The position numbers and the translations under genes are program-made. A stretch of DNA of 64,000 bases from Chondrilla cf. caribensis (taxonomy: Eukaryota > Porifera > Demospongiae > Chondrillida > Chondrillidae), in the NCBI GenBank assembly GCA_964020155.1, contig OZ026556.1, positions 5,029,267-5,093,266 of the forward strand. Reading direction: 5' to 3'. The notes below the pieces were generated by a model. The model was given only the letters and a program-made list of their open reading frames with translations. It had not been told where the DNA came from and did not search any database. Positions 21,012 through 59,744 of the stretch are shown here, in pieces; the stretch's first letter is position 1, and each line of letters begins with the position of its first letter.

Positions 21012-23160
21012 AGGTGCATGTAATGTGTTTCTATGTATTCTCCCTGGTTTTCCCACTCCTGAGCTATTGCAAATGCTAGTGTCTCGGACGGAACAAGAAG
21101 CCGTCTCTTCAAAGGCGTTCTCAAAGGGCGATGGTCCAAGTTCACACCGTACAAGACATCTACAGAACAGACACACGTGAGCTCATCTTACACCACTACC
21201 AAAATGGCCTGACACAAACCAGAAGAACTGACAACATCAAACACTTGAATAAGGAATTTAAAATCAATGAACACCTCCCCAGTCCCCAACATGTGACTCG
21301 CACATTGGCACAATACAATGGCATTCACTTAACAATCTCTTCGTACACATTTCAGTCTGTACAAAGATCGGTTAGCTCCCAACCCCAACCATATGCATGA
21401 CCGTGTATTCTATGATGAATTCCATGGCTGTTGAGGCAGCTAAGAGGTTCTGCAGAGTTTGTGTAGTGGGTTCTACAATTGGACACATTTGATGGTGGTT
21501 GGGTGCAAGAGGCGATCCAGCGATCAACATAATAAGTAATAAGATAAGTCAATTATTGTTCAACAATTGAAGGTCATTACCCCAGCAGGGCTGAGTGCAC
21601 AGTTACTACCCTAGACTCCACAAATCAACTTGCAGTGTCTAGCCACAGCTCATATCTAATATCTAATAATAATCTAATAAATTTTATATAAAATTACTGA
21701 ATTACTGAATTACTGATTTTTTTGATTTCTTTACAATTTACATTTTGTATTACAATCCTTATTGATTTCTACTTTGCATTAATTTTTCTATTATTTTGTT
21801 TTTGTACTTGCTTGTATACTGGGTGCCTGTCAGAATAGCCAATGGCTAAAGGCTCCCCAGTCTAAATAAGTTACCCCTGATACCCCCTGATCTAATAAAG
21901 GGCTACCCCTTGAGCAAATGTGAAGGAATTACTGATAAATTACAAGCCGTTGGACTCCTTCATAGGATCTATTTGTAAGTAACTTCATCTTTAGAAAAAC
22001 ACAAGAGCTGTGATCTTCACTTGAGAATACAAAGTGTATTAGTCCCATCAGTGATTAGGTAAGAGATGATAAAGGGAAATGCAATAAAGGACACCAGGTA
22101 TGTACCTGTCTAACATGTCATGGAGAAAGCATGTGTTGTACAAGCCGTGTGATGTACAAACAATTATTATTGTATTTAATGCTCAGAGGTTGTGATTCTG
22201 CTTGTGTGGGGACAGAATCCTTGTTATCACATTGTGTGTCAGTATCGTCAGGATGTGTGCCTCGACCACTTAAAATAAGGATTTGTGTGACTTTGTATGT
22301 CACCAATGAGGTCTGGATGTACACTGGTCATCACAGGAGGTATGGATGTACATAGTTCATCACAGGAGGTATGTATGTACATAGGTCATCACAGGAGGTA
22401 TGTATGTACATAGGTCATCACAGGAGGTATGTATGTACACAGGTCATCACAGGAGGTATGTATGTACATAGGTCATCACAGGAGGTATGGATGTACATAG
22501 GTCATCACAGGAGGTATGGATGTACACAGGTCATCACAGGAGGTATGTATGTACATAGGTCATCACAGGAGGTATGTATGTACACAGGTCATCACAGGAG
22601 GTATGGATGTACACAGGTCATCACAGGAGGTATGTATGTACATAGGTCATCACAGGAGGTATGTATGTACACAGGTCATCACAGGAGGTATGTATGTACA
22701 TAGGTCATCACAGGAGGTATGTATGTACACAGGTCATCACAGGAGGTATGGATGTACATAGGTCATCACAGGAGGTATGGATGTACATAGGTCATCACGA
22801 GACATGGATGCACTACGCTGCTAGTAACACACACTCACCTACTGCAGCTTCATTCTCCTTGTATACATCAGCTTTCTTGTAAAATCTCTTGTGCTCTGAA
22901 TACATGTAGAGAAGTAGTTAATGTGGAGTACTCCAGGAATGTACAGATTGTTCAACACTTACTAGGACTGGTATATTCTAATAAACAAGACATCACGGAA
23001 ACCCAATAGAACGCATTTACAAACTTAACACACGCAGTAAGAGCTTGCACTGACCCCACTTTCTGTTGATGAGACCATAGCATCGCTTCGTTAGTAGAGC
23101 ATTCGGAATATATCGTACACCTTTACAGGGCCCGCGTGAGAGCTTCAATGCGACGGCCAT
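18869..23160 (-). CDS. ATPAF2: ATPAF2 (ATP12), mitochondrial F1-ATPase assembly factor
   Basis: ATP12-type chaperone that binds the F1 alpha subunit during ATP synthase assembly in the mitochondrial matrix. Eight exons: 23160-23055, 22895-22839, 21159-21011, 20383-20286, 20222-20142, 19386-19276, 19187-19058 and 18967-18869, total 831 nt, 276 aa (human is slightly longer). The first exon encodes a basic, Arg/Lys-rich presequence ([10 protein letters not shown]). Diagnostic segments: 'KRFYKKADV', '[21 protein letters not shown]', '[16 protein letters not shown]', 'LCNTAIDKP' and the C-terminal '[15 protein letters not shown]'. The fifth exon needs the acceptor cttcag|ttgtgt; the nearer one gives a stop. 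Donor 19275 is GTGTGA rather than the overlapping GTGTGAGT read in another phase. The ATG is 24 bp from the METTL22 ATG. Introns carry (CA)n and (GA)n runs and a 29-bp minisatellite. Confidence 0.95.
20574..20668. repeat. (CA)n followed by (GA)n microsatellite, ATPAF2 intron 3
   Basis: About 29 CA then about 17 GA dinucleotides in direct continuation. Confidence 0.95.
20945..21010. repeat. (CA)n microsatellite at ATPAF2 exon 3 donor
   Basis: About 32 CA on the + strand. On the gene strand this is (GT)n and exon 3 ends ...CACCTG immediately before it, so the run is itself the splice donor. Confidence 0.92.
21821..21912 (+). mobile_element. Interspersed repeat copy B (ATPAF2 intron 2)
   Basis: Shares with 10121-10200 the order gggtgcc, 'aatggctaaaggctccccag', taaataag, then 'ttacccctgatacccc'. 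It ends with fewer tail units than copy A and is preceded by a T-rich stretch as in copy A. See copy A for interpretation. Confidence 0.55.
22318..22797. repeat. 29-bp minisatellite, about 16 copies, ATPAF2 intron 2
   Basis: Unit of 29 bp containing tacataggtcatcacaggag with gtatgtatg/gtatggatg and cata/caca variants. It begins (on the gene strand) about 40 bp after the donor of exon 2 (22838). Confidence 0.95.
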
Positions 23161-23184
23161 TTTGCTGCTGGTCTACCTCGCTTC
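23161..23184. promoter_or_regulatory. 24-bp gap between divergent ATPAF2 and METTL22 start codons
   Basis: Only 24 bp separate the two ATGs, so both transcripts must either have almost no 5' UTR or start inside each other's coding or 5' sequence. No TATA element fits here. Both start contexts are purine-rich. Both ATGs are supported by homology of the first exon to the protein family. Confidence 0.7.
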
Positions 23185-27173
<3,989 letters not shown>

Positions 27174-27503
27174 CGGTAACACTCATTAACAGCCGAATTT
27201 CACATACTGTGTTTGCAATATTAAAAAAGGAAATGTATGGTTTCTGCACTTCTTGAACAGAATGTTGTGAGCATAATAAGTGATAGAAAAAGTGTAGTTG
27301 TCACATACAACACAATAAATATACACATGGGTGACACATATAATTATATACATATTTACAATAGTAAAATATACTCAGCGATAAACACAAAATAACATAT
27401 TATTACATACACACATCACATAAACACACACAGACAGAGACACAGATAAGATTTGGACTAAGTGTCCATCCAAATGACAGATTGTTACTCATAAGACAGA
27501 TTG
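27174..27503. other. Tail-to-tail gap METTL22 / LRRK2-like
   Basis: 330 bp between convergent stop codons. Contains the METTL22 AATAAA (27314-27319). A 20-bp duplication of 'gacagattgttactcataa' sits next to the LRRK2-like stop (27475 and 27495), so the C-terminal codons are duplicated just past the stop. Confidence 0.6.
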
Positions 27504-48149
<20,646 letters not shown>

Positions 48150-48371
48150 CGTCACACTTGGTCCCCTACCAGCTCAAAATAATGCCCGACCCAAGAAAAC
48201 GAGCCTATATATCATACATGCTTCCTCGCCCGACACATGGCTCACGCGTCTGCTAATATTATTTTCGAAAATTGTCAATCGGCCAAATAAGGTCAAAAGG
48301 GTGTGTACACTCCGCCCAACGAGCGAATTTCCACGTAAGATTATGTATTATATCTACAGACTGTGGTCATG
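48150..48371. promoter_or_regulatory. 222-bp gap CRYM stop to LRRK2-like start, same strand
   Basis: Must hold the CRYM 3' UTR plus the LRRK2-like promoter and 5' UTR. No AATAAA is visible on the - strand within it. Inferred from arrangement. Confidence 0.4.
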
Positions 48372-48815
48372 TTATGGATTTAATTCTAGGTCCTTTTGGT
48401 ATACAAGCTGGGCGGCCACGATGTCCTCAATAGCAATTCCTGCAAGAAGTACAAAGAGAGATTTACTTCCTCTCAGGAGAGAGGTCATCTCGCATGCATG
48501 TAAACCCTGAAAGAGCTCACAAAATGGCCAATTTGACTACAAAGGTGAGGGTACTATGTGCTGCACGTACTGTGTGAACTCACGTAGGGTAGTGAACAGC
48601 GGGGTTGCACGTGTGTGGTAACATACCTAACGATCGGAAGAGAAAAAACTTCTTCCCATGGTCCTTAGGGATGGATTTGGACTTGTTCACAAGCTCACCA
48701 ATCTCAGCAAATATTTCAACCTGGAGTTGGAGTGTAGAAATATGCAAATATAAGGTGTAGAGCAATACAATAAGGCAAAGCTATATGGATGAACATGTAT
48801 ACACCTATGGGCGGA

Positions 48816-48885
<70 letters not shown>

Positions 48886-51374
48886 GACAGAGAGAGACAC
48901 TAATGCAACATGAGTATCAAACAGTTTGCCTAGCAACACTCCAAATTCTCCTGTCAGCACCAATTTTATCCATGCAAGTGGAGTGAGTGATAAATATTTG
49001 TCATGAGTGAGCAATTTAAAGTATTTCTCATTCAGTTGTGCATGACCCTCATCTCCGTGTAGCCAGAGATGTTGAAGACTGGTATTATTAAGCTGCCCAC
49101 ATCACTCACAACAATAATCAGTGGTAAATGCAAACAACTGGAGGAAGTGTACACCATCAAAAAGGAACACAAGCAGAAATTATGATGGAAGAGAATCTGG
49201 TGTACAAATCACATGATGAACACACAGTACATCATGATCACATGCAGCACTGTGCAATATACAGATCATGCGATGCACATGTAGTACCGTAGTGTACAGA
49301 TCATGTAGTGTACATGCAGTACTTACACCAGATAGTATAATGTCTCCTGACTCCTTCATTGCTCCATCTCGGCTGTCAACTGTAACCAGTGAATTCTTCA
49401 TCACTTCATCATCAAGCTCTCTCCAAGCAGGTCTGCAAGCACCGACCGCTGAGCAAGTGGAAGGAATGTGATTAATAGAGTATTGGTATATCCATGGACA
49501 CTCTAAACTATCTAACCGTTACATAGTCTAGAGTGTCTATGGTATATCAACTGTTGCTAAGCAGCAGATGGGCCAATTACAATGTTGTACAAACTCAGGT
49601 CACTCCCCAACTGGTGTTCGGATCAAATCTGGAGTGTCCAAGGTCAAAGGTCAAAGGCAGTCACTGAGTTTCACAGACTGGTTGATTCCACTCAGAAGAC
49701 ACTGCAAAAGTGTGTATACCTAGGTCACACCCATCTAGTACCAAAAATGATACACTAATACTACCCTCATGACACACTCCCAAAGGACACACCCATATCG
49801 GCCTCATGACACACCCACATCCAACTCACAAATGACACACCCACATCTAACTCACAAATGACACACCCGTACCAACCTCATGACACACCCACAGCCACCT
49901 CAGGACACACCCACACTCATCTCACAGATGCAGACCCATTTACCACAAATGGCTGCTCCTTCTTTCAGCCATGCCCCATTCAATACAGGTTGAGTTGCAC
50001 TTGTCACAGTCACCACCAGATCAGCTCCACTAGCAGCTTCTTGTGCTGTGTTACAGACAACTGTATCTTCCACTACTTGGCGGACCTCATCACCAAATTT
50101 GTCGGCATTTTCCCTTGTCCGACTCCATATCCGCACCTTGTAGATATTACAAAAACATCAAATTGAACAGTGAAAAGATGTGACCCAGCTAAGTGATACT
50201 GATAGTGCAGTACTGAGTTTTTATCTACGAAACAGTGAACACTCCTGGAGAATCACAATTTACAGAGGAATTTAGCAAATCATCATTCCTAAAGGCTCAC
50301 AGGACACATACATCTCTTCCTTCTGCATAGAGTACCTGTTTAATCTTCATCACTTCCATCATAGCCTTGAAGTGGCTGCGAGCTTGCACACCTGACCCCA
50401 GGATGCACAGGATTGATGAAGAAGGACGGGCGAGATACTAAGAAGGAAGAATACAGAAGTGCAAAGAGGAAAAGGAGAACAATGTACAATGTGCCAGCAG
50501 GAAACAAGCTTCACACGGTAAGTGAAGCGGGGTTAGATGGATGTGTGTATCTACCCACAGTGGTAGGTACAGTATAGCTAGTGGGATGTATCTACCACAG
50601 TGGTAAGTACAGTATATCTAGTAGGATGTATCTACCCACAGTGGTAGGTACAGTACAGCTAGTAGGATGTATCTACCACAGTGGTAGGTACAGTATATAT
50701 AGCTAGTAGAATGTATCTACCCACAGTGGTAAGTACAGTATAGCTAGTAGGATGAATCTACCCACAGTGGTAGGTACAGTATAGCTAGTAGGATGTATCT
50801 ACCACAGTGGTAAGTACAGTACAGCTAGTGGGATGCATTTATTGGGAAGTTATACTCCTTAAGAGAAGTTTACATGACAATAGCCTAACAATGCAAGGGC
50901 TTCCAGTAATCCTATAATCTGTGACAGTTATACAATTATCATAAGCTGAATTCTCTTCACCAAGAATACTTATTACATTCACTGCTAATGAGTTGACATG
51001 AGGATTGTCTTCCATTCACTGCTAATGAGTTGGCATGAGGATAATAGCTGGTAATGTACCTTAGCACCCACAGCACTGGCAGCTGCTGTTCTTAAAGCAG
51101 TAATCTCTTCTCCTCCAATGACCTGTTGAACATAAATGAATAAGCTAAACAAAAGAAGTCCTATGGTCATGCAGGTCACATCCACTCACAGCCTGAGGTA
51201 TACCAGTCTCATGGTTGAAGAGCAGTATGAGACCGTTATGGGTAGGCAATCCCTTTTCTGAATTACCGGGATACATCGTGACCATTTTGGCTCCCAGACC
51301 ACCGTCTCCTTCACTGTAGGCTGGCATCACAAGCATGGTACTGGTGGGTGATGGAGCCAGTGAACACCAGTGAG

Positions 51375-51459
<85 letters not shown>

Positions 51460-52070
51460 CTCACATTCACGAACACTAACCAAACATGATTCATAATAAT
51501 TCGAACACTAGACAATATCCAATAGTATTACAGTGTAACTTGCTTAGTAAGTGCCCTGGCTAGTACAGTCAGACCTCTTCACATCACCCCTGGATCCTCA
51601 TTCTCCTTACTGGTATAACCAGATAACTGTTGTAACCAATGCAATCACTGATTATGTGAGTACATTTGTTCCCACAAGTCATGTTATAAAGAGACTGTCA
51701 ACATACATAGTGCTGATATAAAGAAGTTTGACTGTACATGTTCCAGACTAGTACATACCCTTCATCAATTCCCTAGCTAAAGTACACTATGTCAACCAGA
51801 ACTCATAATAAGTACATCTATTGAAAAGTAAACATCACTGTATCCTTCGAGGACTGACCAAATTAAACTGTATGTATTAAAGGCATGCATAGCAAATTAC
51901 CCCGCATGTTTCTGCACAGGAACAACCGCACGTACTGGCTGGATAACACCGCCGGTGGATTTATTAGAGAATCTACCTAACGCTTCTTCTACCGTAGGTA
52001 TCAAATCACGCATTTGCAGGATAGATTTTACCCTGCTCTCGGAAATGAAGCGAATCACATTGGCAGCCAT
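48372..52070 (-). CDS. CRYM: CRYM, ketimine reductase / mu-crystallin (OCD family)
   Basis: NAD(P)H-dependent imine reductase of the ornithine cyclodeaminase/mu-crystallin family; the mammalian protein reduces cyclic ketimines and binds T3. Eight exons: 52070-51901, 51340-51190, 51122-51060, 50437-50336, 50136-49944, 49448-49327, 48720-48627 and 48439-48372; 963 nt, 320 aa (human 314). Seen in order: 'GGVIQPVRAVVPV', 'LVMPAYSE', 'GGEEITALRTAAASAVGAK', Rossmann motif 'LCILGSGVQA' (human GAGVQA), 'VRIWSRTRENADKFGD', 'CRPAWRELDDEVM', 'MKESGDIIL', 'KKFFLFRSLG' and 'GIAIEDIVAAQLVY'. Exon 6 must end at GGT|gtaagt; the overlapping ggtgtaag split would give a stop. It is divergent from the membrane-protein gene at 52204 (133 bp). 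Introns contain CA runs, a 41-bp repeat and a degenerate ACACACCCA repeat. Confidence 0.95.
48818..48880. repeat. (CA)n microsatellite, CRYM intron 6
   Basis: About 31 CA followed by agacagacagagagag. Confidence 0.93.
49730..49925. repeat. Degenerate 25-30-bp repeat at CRYM exon 5 donor
   Basis: About seven copies of units containing cacccacatccaactcac, ending about 15 bp from the donor at 49943. Confidence 0.85.
50530..50845. repeat. About 41-bp minisatellite, about 7 copies, CRYM intron 3
   Basis: Units contain ggatgtatctacccacagtg followed by gtaggtacagtatagctagta, with deletions of 'cc'. Confidence 0.93.
51378..51456. repeat. (CA)n microsatellite, CRYM intron 1
   Basis: About 39 CA with one GC step, about 35 bp before exon 2. 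Confidence 0.93.
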
Positions 52071-52203
52071 GTTCAAATTGAAACTTATGACTTGTTGTCA
52101 CGTGATCACGACTACTCGAATCGTACGACTCGCCACCCAAGAGTAAACACGGGCGGATGAGAAGTCTGTTTGACGGGACGACTCTGTAGAATCTAAGATA
52201 GCC
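52071..52203. promoter_or_regulatory. Shared promoter region, CRYM (-) and membrane protein (+)
   Basis: 133 bp between divergent ATGs, containing 'gttgtcacgtgatcacgac' (a CACGTG E-box) near 52095. Shared promoter inferred from spacing. Confidence 0.5.
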
Positions 52204-53062
52204 ATGAAATCGTTATTACTTTGGATTTTTACTATAGAAATTCTTATATCAGGTGAGATTATAGTTTTTAGGGCTATTTTGGTATGTAAAGATCATATCA
52301 TGACACCGATGTACAACGGCTCTGTCAACTCTCCATACTTTCCATGTACAGGAACTTTCGGTACGAAATGTTCTTCGGGAATGAACGTTTTGCCGACTTG
52401 TGGGTCGGAAAGTGGTGTCAAGGACGGAGGAGTTGTGTATTATTACTATAACTCATCGCGACAAGAATGCTTGCCATATCCTTGTAATATCACGACTGAG
52501 ACGATTGTAAGTTCGTTATTTAATGACACCGAACAATGCCAAGCGGCCTGTAAACACCCGTTGATCGGAGGGTGCGGTGGTACCCGGTACGGATGTTGCC
52601 CTGATGGAATCACTTCGAAATCAGGACGGAATGATCCCTGTCAACTAGAAGACCTTCAAAGTGAGTTGCTGTAGGACCTGTGTATGATCATAGACTCTAT
52701 GGTATGATCCGGTTTACGATTTCAATTCATTACACTGGATATCAGTAATCACCATCACCTAATGAGTCATCTACGCCTCTTTCACCTGTTTACCTCTTGT
52801 TATAACAGATTCAGAATCTTCACCCCATGGTTTGAGTGTACAGAATATCCTCATCATTGTTGCTTCTGTGGTTGGTGGTGCCCTCCTTCTCCTGGCTGCA
52901 GTCACACTGGTAGTGGTTGTAGTCATCTGCCGACGAAACAAGAGGCAGAAGGAGGAGAGAGCTGTCAACAATCTCCTCCGGATGTATGAAGATGCGTACG
53001 ACACTTCTTCTGAGGATGATGACAGCAGCGAGGATGGATATGATTCGACACATCTTATATAA
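52204..53062 (+). CDS. Type I membrane protein with Kunitz-like and papilin-like ectodomain
   Basis: Exons 52204-52252, 52352-52660 and 52809-53062 join in phase to 203 aa. A signal peptide MKSLLLWIFTIEILIS is followed by a Cys-rich ectodomain. Part one, from 'PTCGSESGVKDGG' through 'YYYYNSSRQECLPYPC' to 'EQCQAAC', has the spacing of a Kunitz (BPTI) fold, with the canonical YY-x4-C segment. Part two, 'GCCPDGITSKSGRNDPC', resembles the short papilin-type cassette. The single transmembrane helix is 'LLLLAAVTLVVVVVIC', then 'RRNKRQKEER' as stop-transfer. The acidic cytoplasmic tail 'DTSSEDDDSSEDGYD' looks like a casein-kinase-2 substrate. If the first 99-bp intron is retained the frame stays open and adds 33 residues after the signal peptide. 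I do not recognise a named orthologue. Confidence 0.75.
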
Positions 53063-53236
53063 TCCATGACTTTGATATATCTGGCTATTGCATGGCCCTT
53101 CATCTCTTGTACAGAGCACTGTCCGGTAACATGTTTGTTTGCATACAAGTCCTTTCCTTACCCCCCACTATATTTTGATTATAAGTCCATCAGATTAATT
53201 TATTATAAATTATGAGGCATTTATTTCAATGATTGT

Positions 53237-54271
53237 TCAATCAATGTCAATTTGTCTTCTGAAGCCCTTCTTGAGAGAGTGGTACTTTTTGTCTATTCTT
53301 CTTTGTCTGTTGGCTTTCTTCTTTCTGTATACATCAATGGATATGAATACAAACTGTCCAATCATGTGATGAGGCTGATGCTATTTATAGATTGCCACAA
53401 TGACATCACTCACAAAGCTTGTATTCTGGCAACTGTGAGATCAGAAGGACCCTTGGGAACTTCTGAGGCTTCTTTCAACATGTCTTCCAGCTTATGGATT
53501 GCATCCTCAGTATTCTGACTCTGAGTGCGATACTTCTGTGATGTAATGATCAATTCTCCTAATTTAGTTATTCGAGTCTTGTGCTGTGTGTGTGTGTGTG
53601 TGTGTGTGGGAGAAAAAACACAAATAGAATCCATCCAACCATCACACTGCCAACATCCAGCCATAGTGTTAGACTACTGACACAAAATACCCCAGTCATA
53701 ACATACTAGAGTAGTCAATCTTTGTTTCACATGTTCTGGTATCCACTTTGCTGATTCAATATGAAATCTAACTTCCGCCTTGGTGTTCACTGCCGTATTG
53801 AAGTGTTAGCAGATAAGTGAACGCATACACATGTACAGTATAAGAAAAAATAACACGTACATTTGTTCACATTCTGTCCTCCTGGCCCACTACTTCTACT
53901 GAATGTAATTGTTAACTTATCTACAGCAGCAGAACCAATGTTTTAATACGATCAGTACAAAACTTCCTTTATGAGCTCTCAGTTAATACTAATGCACACA
54001 CCTCTTGGTATAGGCCCTTCAAATACGTCAGGTTTGCCGCTAGAGTCGCTGCTACTATCATGAGAAATTTCGGTATCCTGCAACGAACGTTATTCAGAGT
54101 CAATTGATTACAATTCGTTAAATAACTTTGTAATTATATTCAAGCTTTCTTGTGACTTACTGAACTGAATAAGTACTTTCCTCTAAGACATATATACGTG
54201 CAGGCAGGCTCATATACCTGGACAGATCGTCTGAAATAGCTCCATAATATCGACGTAGCTAAATTCAACAT
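53237..54271 (-). CDS. MRPL58: MRPL58 / ICT1, mitoribosomal peptidyl-tRNA hydrolase
   Basis: Class I release-factor-like hydrolase that rescues stalled mitochondrial ribosomes. Six exons: 54271-54218, 54077-54002, 53920-53861, 53789-53707, 53583-53414 and 53324-53237; 531 nt, 176 aa. The start at 54271 gives MLNLATSILWSYFRRSVQ, a good mitochondrial presequence; a nearby ATG in another frame (54284) does not continue into exon 2. The catalytic GGQ motif is in 'SRSSGPGGQNVNK'. Then come 'NTKAEVRFHIESAKWI', 'HKTRITKLGELIITSQKYR' and a basic tail 'RRIDKKYHSLKKGF', as in ICT1. The penultimate exon must splice at gctTT|gtgagt to reach the tail; otherwise it stops prematurely at 53410. An AATAAA lies 12 bp past the stop (53225-53220, - strand). 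Confidence 0.93.
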
Positions 54272-54284
54272 GATTATCGGCCAT

Positions 54285-54816
54285 TTTAATTTCCAAATTA
54301 CACAATATCATTGGTCACGTGATCAACACAGTGCACTTTGTGAATAGTAATGCAAACCGAGTCCAAGCCTAACTCTAACCTAAAGAGTTCACTCTAACGA
54401 AAGCCTATCACACTCCCTAGAATTTCAAACCGGCAATAGCTGATTCCAAAGTCTACATAAGATGGGGAACAAGAAACATACATAAGGCAGGTACCGCACA
54501 AGCCTATGGTACACTCCATGATGACCATAACTTGCATATGTACTACATGAACATGCATTTCACATGCACATGCACACACCACACATGCTTCTATAGGACC
54601 ATGCAATTTTGCAGAGGATAGCTCATGCCATGTATAGCAATGCACTTGTTTTAGCACCCGACAAGCACCCAGGAACACTGTAGTAAGAAGGCAGTTCACA
54701 CAGTGTTGGGCTGCTTGTGGGGCATTGGTACAATACACACTTGCCACACTGCTTACAGCTGACACACAATATGGCTGTTGTTTCCAGCGGGTAGCCGGGA
54801 GAACACGTCTTAACAT
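54285..54816. other. Gap ARPC1 stop to MRPL58 start, same strand
   Basis: About 530 bp holding the ARPC1 3' UTR and MRPL58 promoter. It has a CACGTGATC element at 54313-54322. No other gene seen; open frames here lack homology to anything I know. Confidence 0.45.
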
Positions 54817-57247
<2,431 letters not shown>

Positions 57248-57632
57248 GATGACTGCGGACTATGGTCAGTCTACACAGTACGAGTAGAAGGCGAAAAACT
57301 TGAAAAAGAACGCGTACAGAAGTCGTGCTACAATAAAACCTTATTTGGAATTGTCTGCAGACGCCCGTTATAAGATAATGGGCGTCTAAATGTCTTGTCA
57401 CGAAAAATTTTGACCGGCGTCAATTTTTCTCTGGATAATATTCCTGCTGGAATTAAATTGAATTGAATTGAATTGAAAAAAATTGACCTTCCTAACAACA
57501 GTACAGCCCATCAACATGTGAGCTATCGTGTTGCCCACTCCCATCGACTAGAAAGTAGTTCAAAGGGAAACATTATTGAGATCAAACGCCCAATCACCAA
57601 CCTATAGCGCCCAGGGCTTCATCATCCTAAAA
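57248..57632. promoter_or_regulatory. Shared promoter region, ARPC1 (-) and thioesterase 1 (+)
   Basis: 385 bp between divergent ATGs. Contains an imperfect hairpin at 57359-57387 (agacgcccgttat and its near-complement, 3-base loop). An (ATTGA)n stretch lies near 57457-57475. No TATA box is evident. Confidence 0.45.
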
Positions 57633-59577
57633 ATGTCGCGAACTATTAGCCAGATTTTGCAGAACACCGTTATCAAGCAATCTAAGTCAAAGGCGACTTC
57701 GGCTGTGAGTCTCAACGCATTACTAGCCTACACGAAGCGATCCATTCACATATGAACGTCATTCCATTTTCCACCCTAGACTATTGATCTTGCAATCCTT
57801 CTTGATTTCATCATAGACCCCAAATAGCTAGGGTCTATGATTCCATTGTAAGCGAACGTATCTCACCTCATAATATTTCATTCAATTATCCATTCATCGA
57901 TTCATGTATCAATTTCGGTTTAGTGTTAATACTAAGGGCCTCGTAGGCCTATAGCATGAGTTGCATCCGCCATACAGTAGCCATACAGTAGCCATACAGT
58001 AGCCATACATTTGTGTAATTTTGTAAAATTGACTTAAATATAGATTGAGTAGTATCGATTATTTCAGAAAATACCTAGTCTGCTATTTTTCTCTCCAGCT
58101 TGTTTTCCTCCACGGACTGGGGGACACTGGGTGAGTTGGTAGTAATGAAGCTGAAGTGATGACGTTATGACCACATCTTTCACTTCAGCCATGGCTGGTG
58201 TGACATCCTCTCAGAAATGGGCCTTCCATCAATGAAGATTATTTGCCCTACAGCGTACGTGCCTGTAGACTGTGTACTGACCTCCCTCCTAGTATGGTAT
58301 GCTGTTCCACGTAGCCATTGTTTATCTACTGTGTATCTCGATTGGCAGACCTGTGATGCCCGTTTCCTTGAACGGGGGGATGAGGATGAACTCGTGGTTT
58401 GACGTGTTTCACCTTGGAGATGGTAAGAAGTATGACGAGGAAGGTCAAATGAAGGCCACTGCAGAAGGTTAGTTTGTAAAACCCAGTGTGTGTCCTAGCC
58501 TATGGTCTTGCAGAGCCAGACAGGTCTCTTCTACAGTAAGACGTGTTTGTAAGAACAATAGTTGGTGATCTGGCTATGCAAGACTATGCCCATCCAGCCT
58601 CACTGCATAATGTTACTATTTGTAGTTTCTCAAGCTAATCCCGGTTAGTACCATCTCCTGGTTAACTTGTACATCAAATGTTTATGTTGGGCGATTTTCT
58701 TGTTTAATTGTAATTACTGATAGTCTCATCTGAGTGGTAGGGATCAGCTGTGTCTCAATAGTACTTGATACTGTACTGTGCTGAAGGTTGGGTTGTGTGT
58801 GGTTCCTTGCAGTGCATGCCTTGTTGGAGAGTGATGCTTTGGAAGGCATTGATTCTAGCCGTGTTGTCCTGGGCGGTTTCTCGATGGGTGGAGCTCTAGC
58901 TCTCCTCTCCGCCTACACATACTCTAAGCCGTTGGCCGGGATTATTGCCCTCAGCTGTTGGCTTCCAGCTGATCGGCCGGACTTGATGAGTGTAAGTCAA
59001 GAACAAGTGGTGCTTTGTCTACATCTCCTAGTGCTCTTGTCCACAGTGTGTTTGGGTGGAGCATGTATTGGGATACTTGGGATGGGCATCTTTAGACATT
59101 GCTTATATTAAGCTCTGAACGAGTGCATTTTAAATATTGAATCACCTCCCTATGGAAATGACACAGAAATGACTTTGTACCAGGAGAGTTGTGTGAAGAA
59201 AGATGCCAAGCCATTCCAAGTTACCTCTTTCTCATACTTCTTGTGCTTGCAAAGAGATTGTTTGTGTCTTTATTTTCAGTTCATAAAGTCGAACAAGACC
59301 ACCCCGGTGCTGCAGTGTCACGGCGATCGTGATCCTACAGTTAAGTACGACAAGGGATTGGCTACTGCAGGTTTGATCGAGTCCTTCAATGCAGAGAACC
59401 ACGAATTCAAGACCTTTCATGGATTGGGGCATAGCACATGTCCAGAAGTGAGTTGTTGTGTAGTCTGTGTTATGTTTCCTGGTAACAGTTCACCAAAGTA
59501 TACTTTCACATTTGTAGGAAATTGCAGATATTAAGAATTTTATAACAAGATTAATCCCACCAGAAGGAAAGATTTAA
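57633..59577 (+). CDS. LYPLA1: Acyl-protein thioesterase (LYPLA1/2-type), copy 1
   Basis: Serine hydrolase that removes palmitate from proteins and acts on lysophospholipids in the cytosol. Seven exons: 57633-57704, 58099-58130, 58189-58254, 58349-58467, 58813-58991, 59280-59447 and 59518-59577; 696 nt, 231 aa (human LYPLA1 230). Nucleophile motif 'LGGFSMGGALAL', catalytic Asp in 'CHGDRDPTVKYD' and catalytic His in 'GLGHSTCPE', plus the family start 'LVFLHGLGDTG' and 'PVMPVSLNGGMRMNSWFD'. All three catalytic residues are intact. The LYPLA1/LYPLA2 choice is not resolvable, so the symbol is indicative. A tandem duplicate follows 170 bp downstream. Confidence 0.93.
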
Positions 59578-59717
59578 CATTATGTATGCATTTTAATCGG
59601 TTAATGTCAACTGCACTCGATTATAATTCCTTGGACAAGTCTATATCTATAGTCTTGCGGACCAATCCTTCCTTCTCTTGGAGAGACTCAGATGCAATAT
59701 TGGGCGGACATTTTGAA

Positions 59718-59725
59718 TGACGTCA
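59718..59725. promoter_or_regulatory. CRE palindrome TGACGTCA upstream of thioesterase copy 2
   Basis: A perfect TGACGTCA lies about 25 bp upstream of the remnant first exon of the second thioesterase. No such site is visible at the matching place in copy 1. Confidence 0.4.
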
Positions 59726-59744
59726 TCCGCGATTCTCAATCTTG

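Noticed and set aside
54218..54284. MRPL58 start at ATG 54284 (MADNHVEF)
   Set aside because: Its frame leaves phase 1 at the donor and cannot enter exon 2; ATG 54271 gives phase 0 and a mitochondrial presequence.
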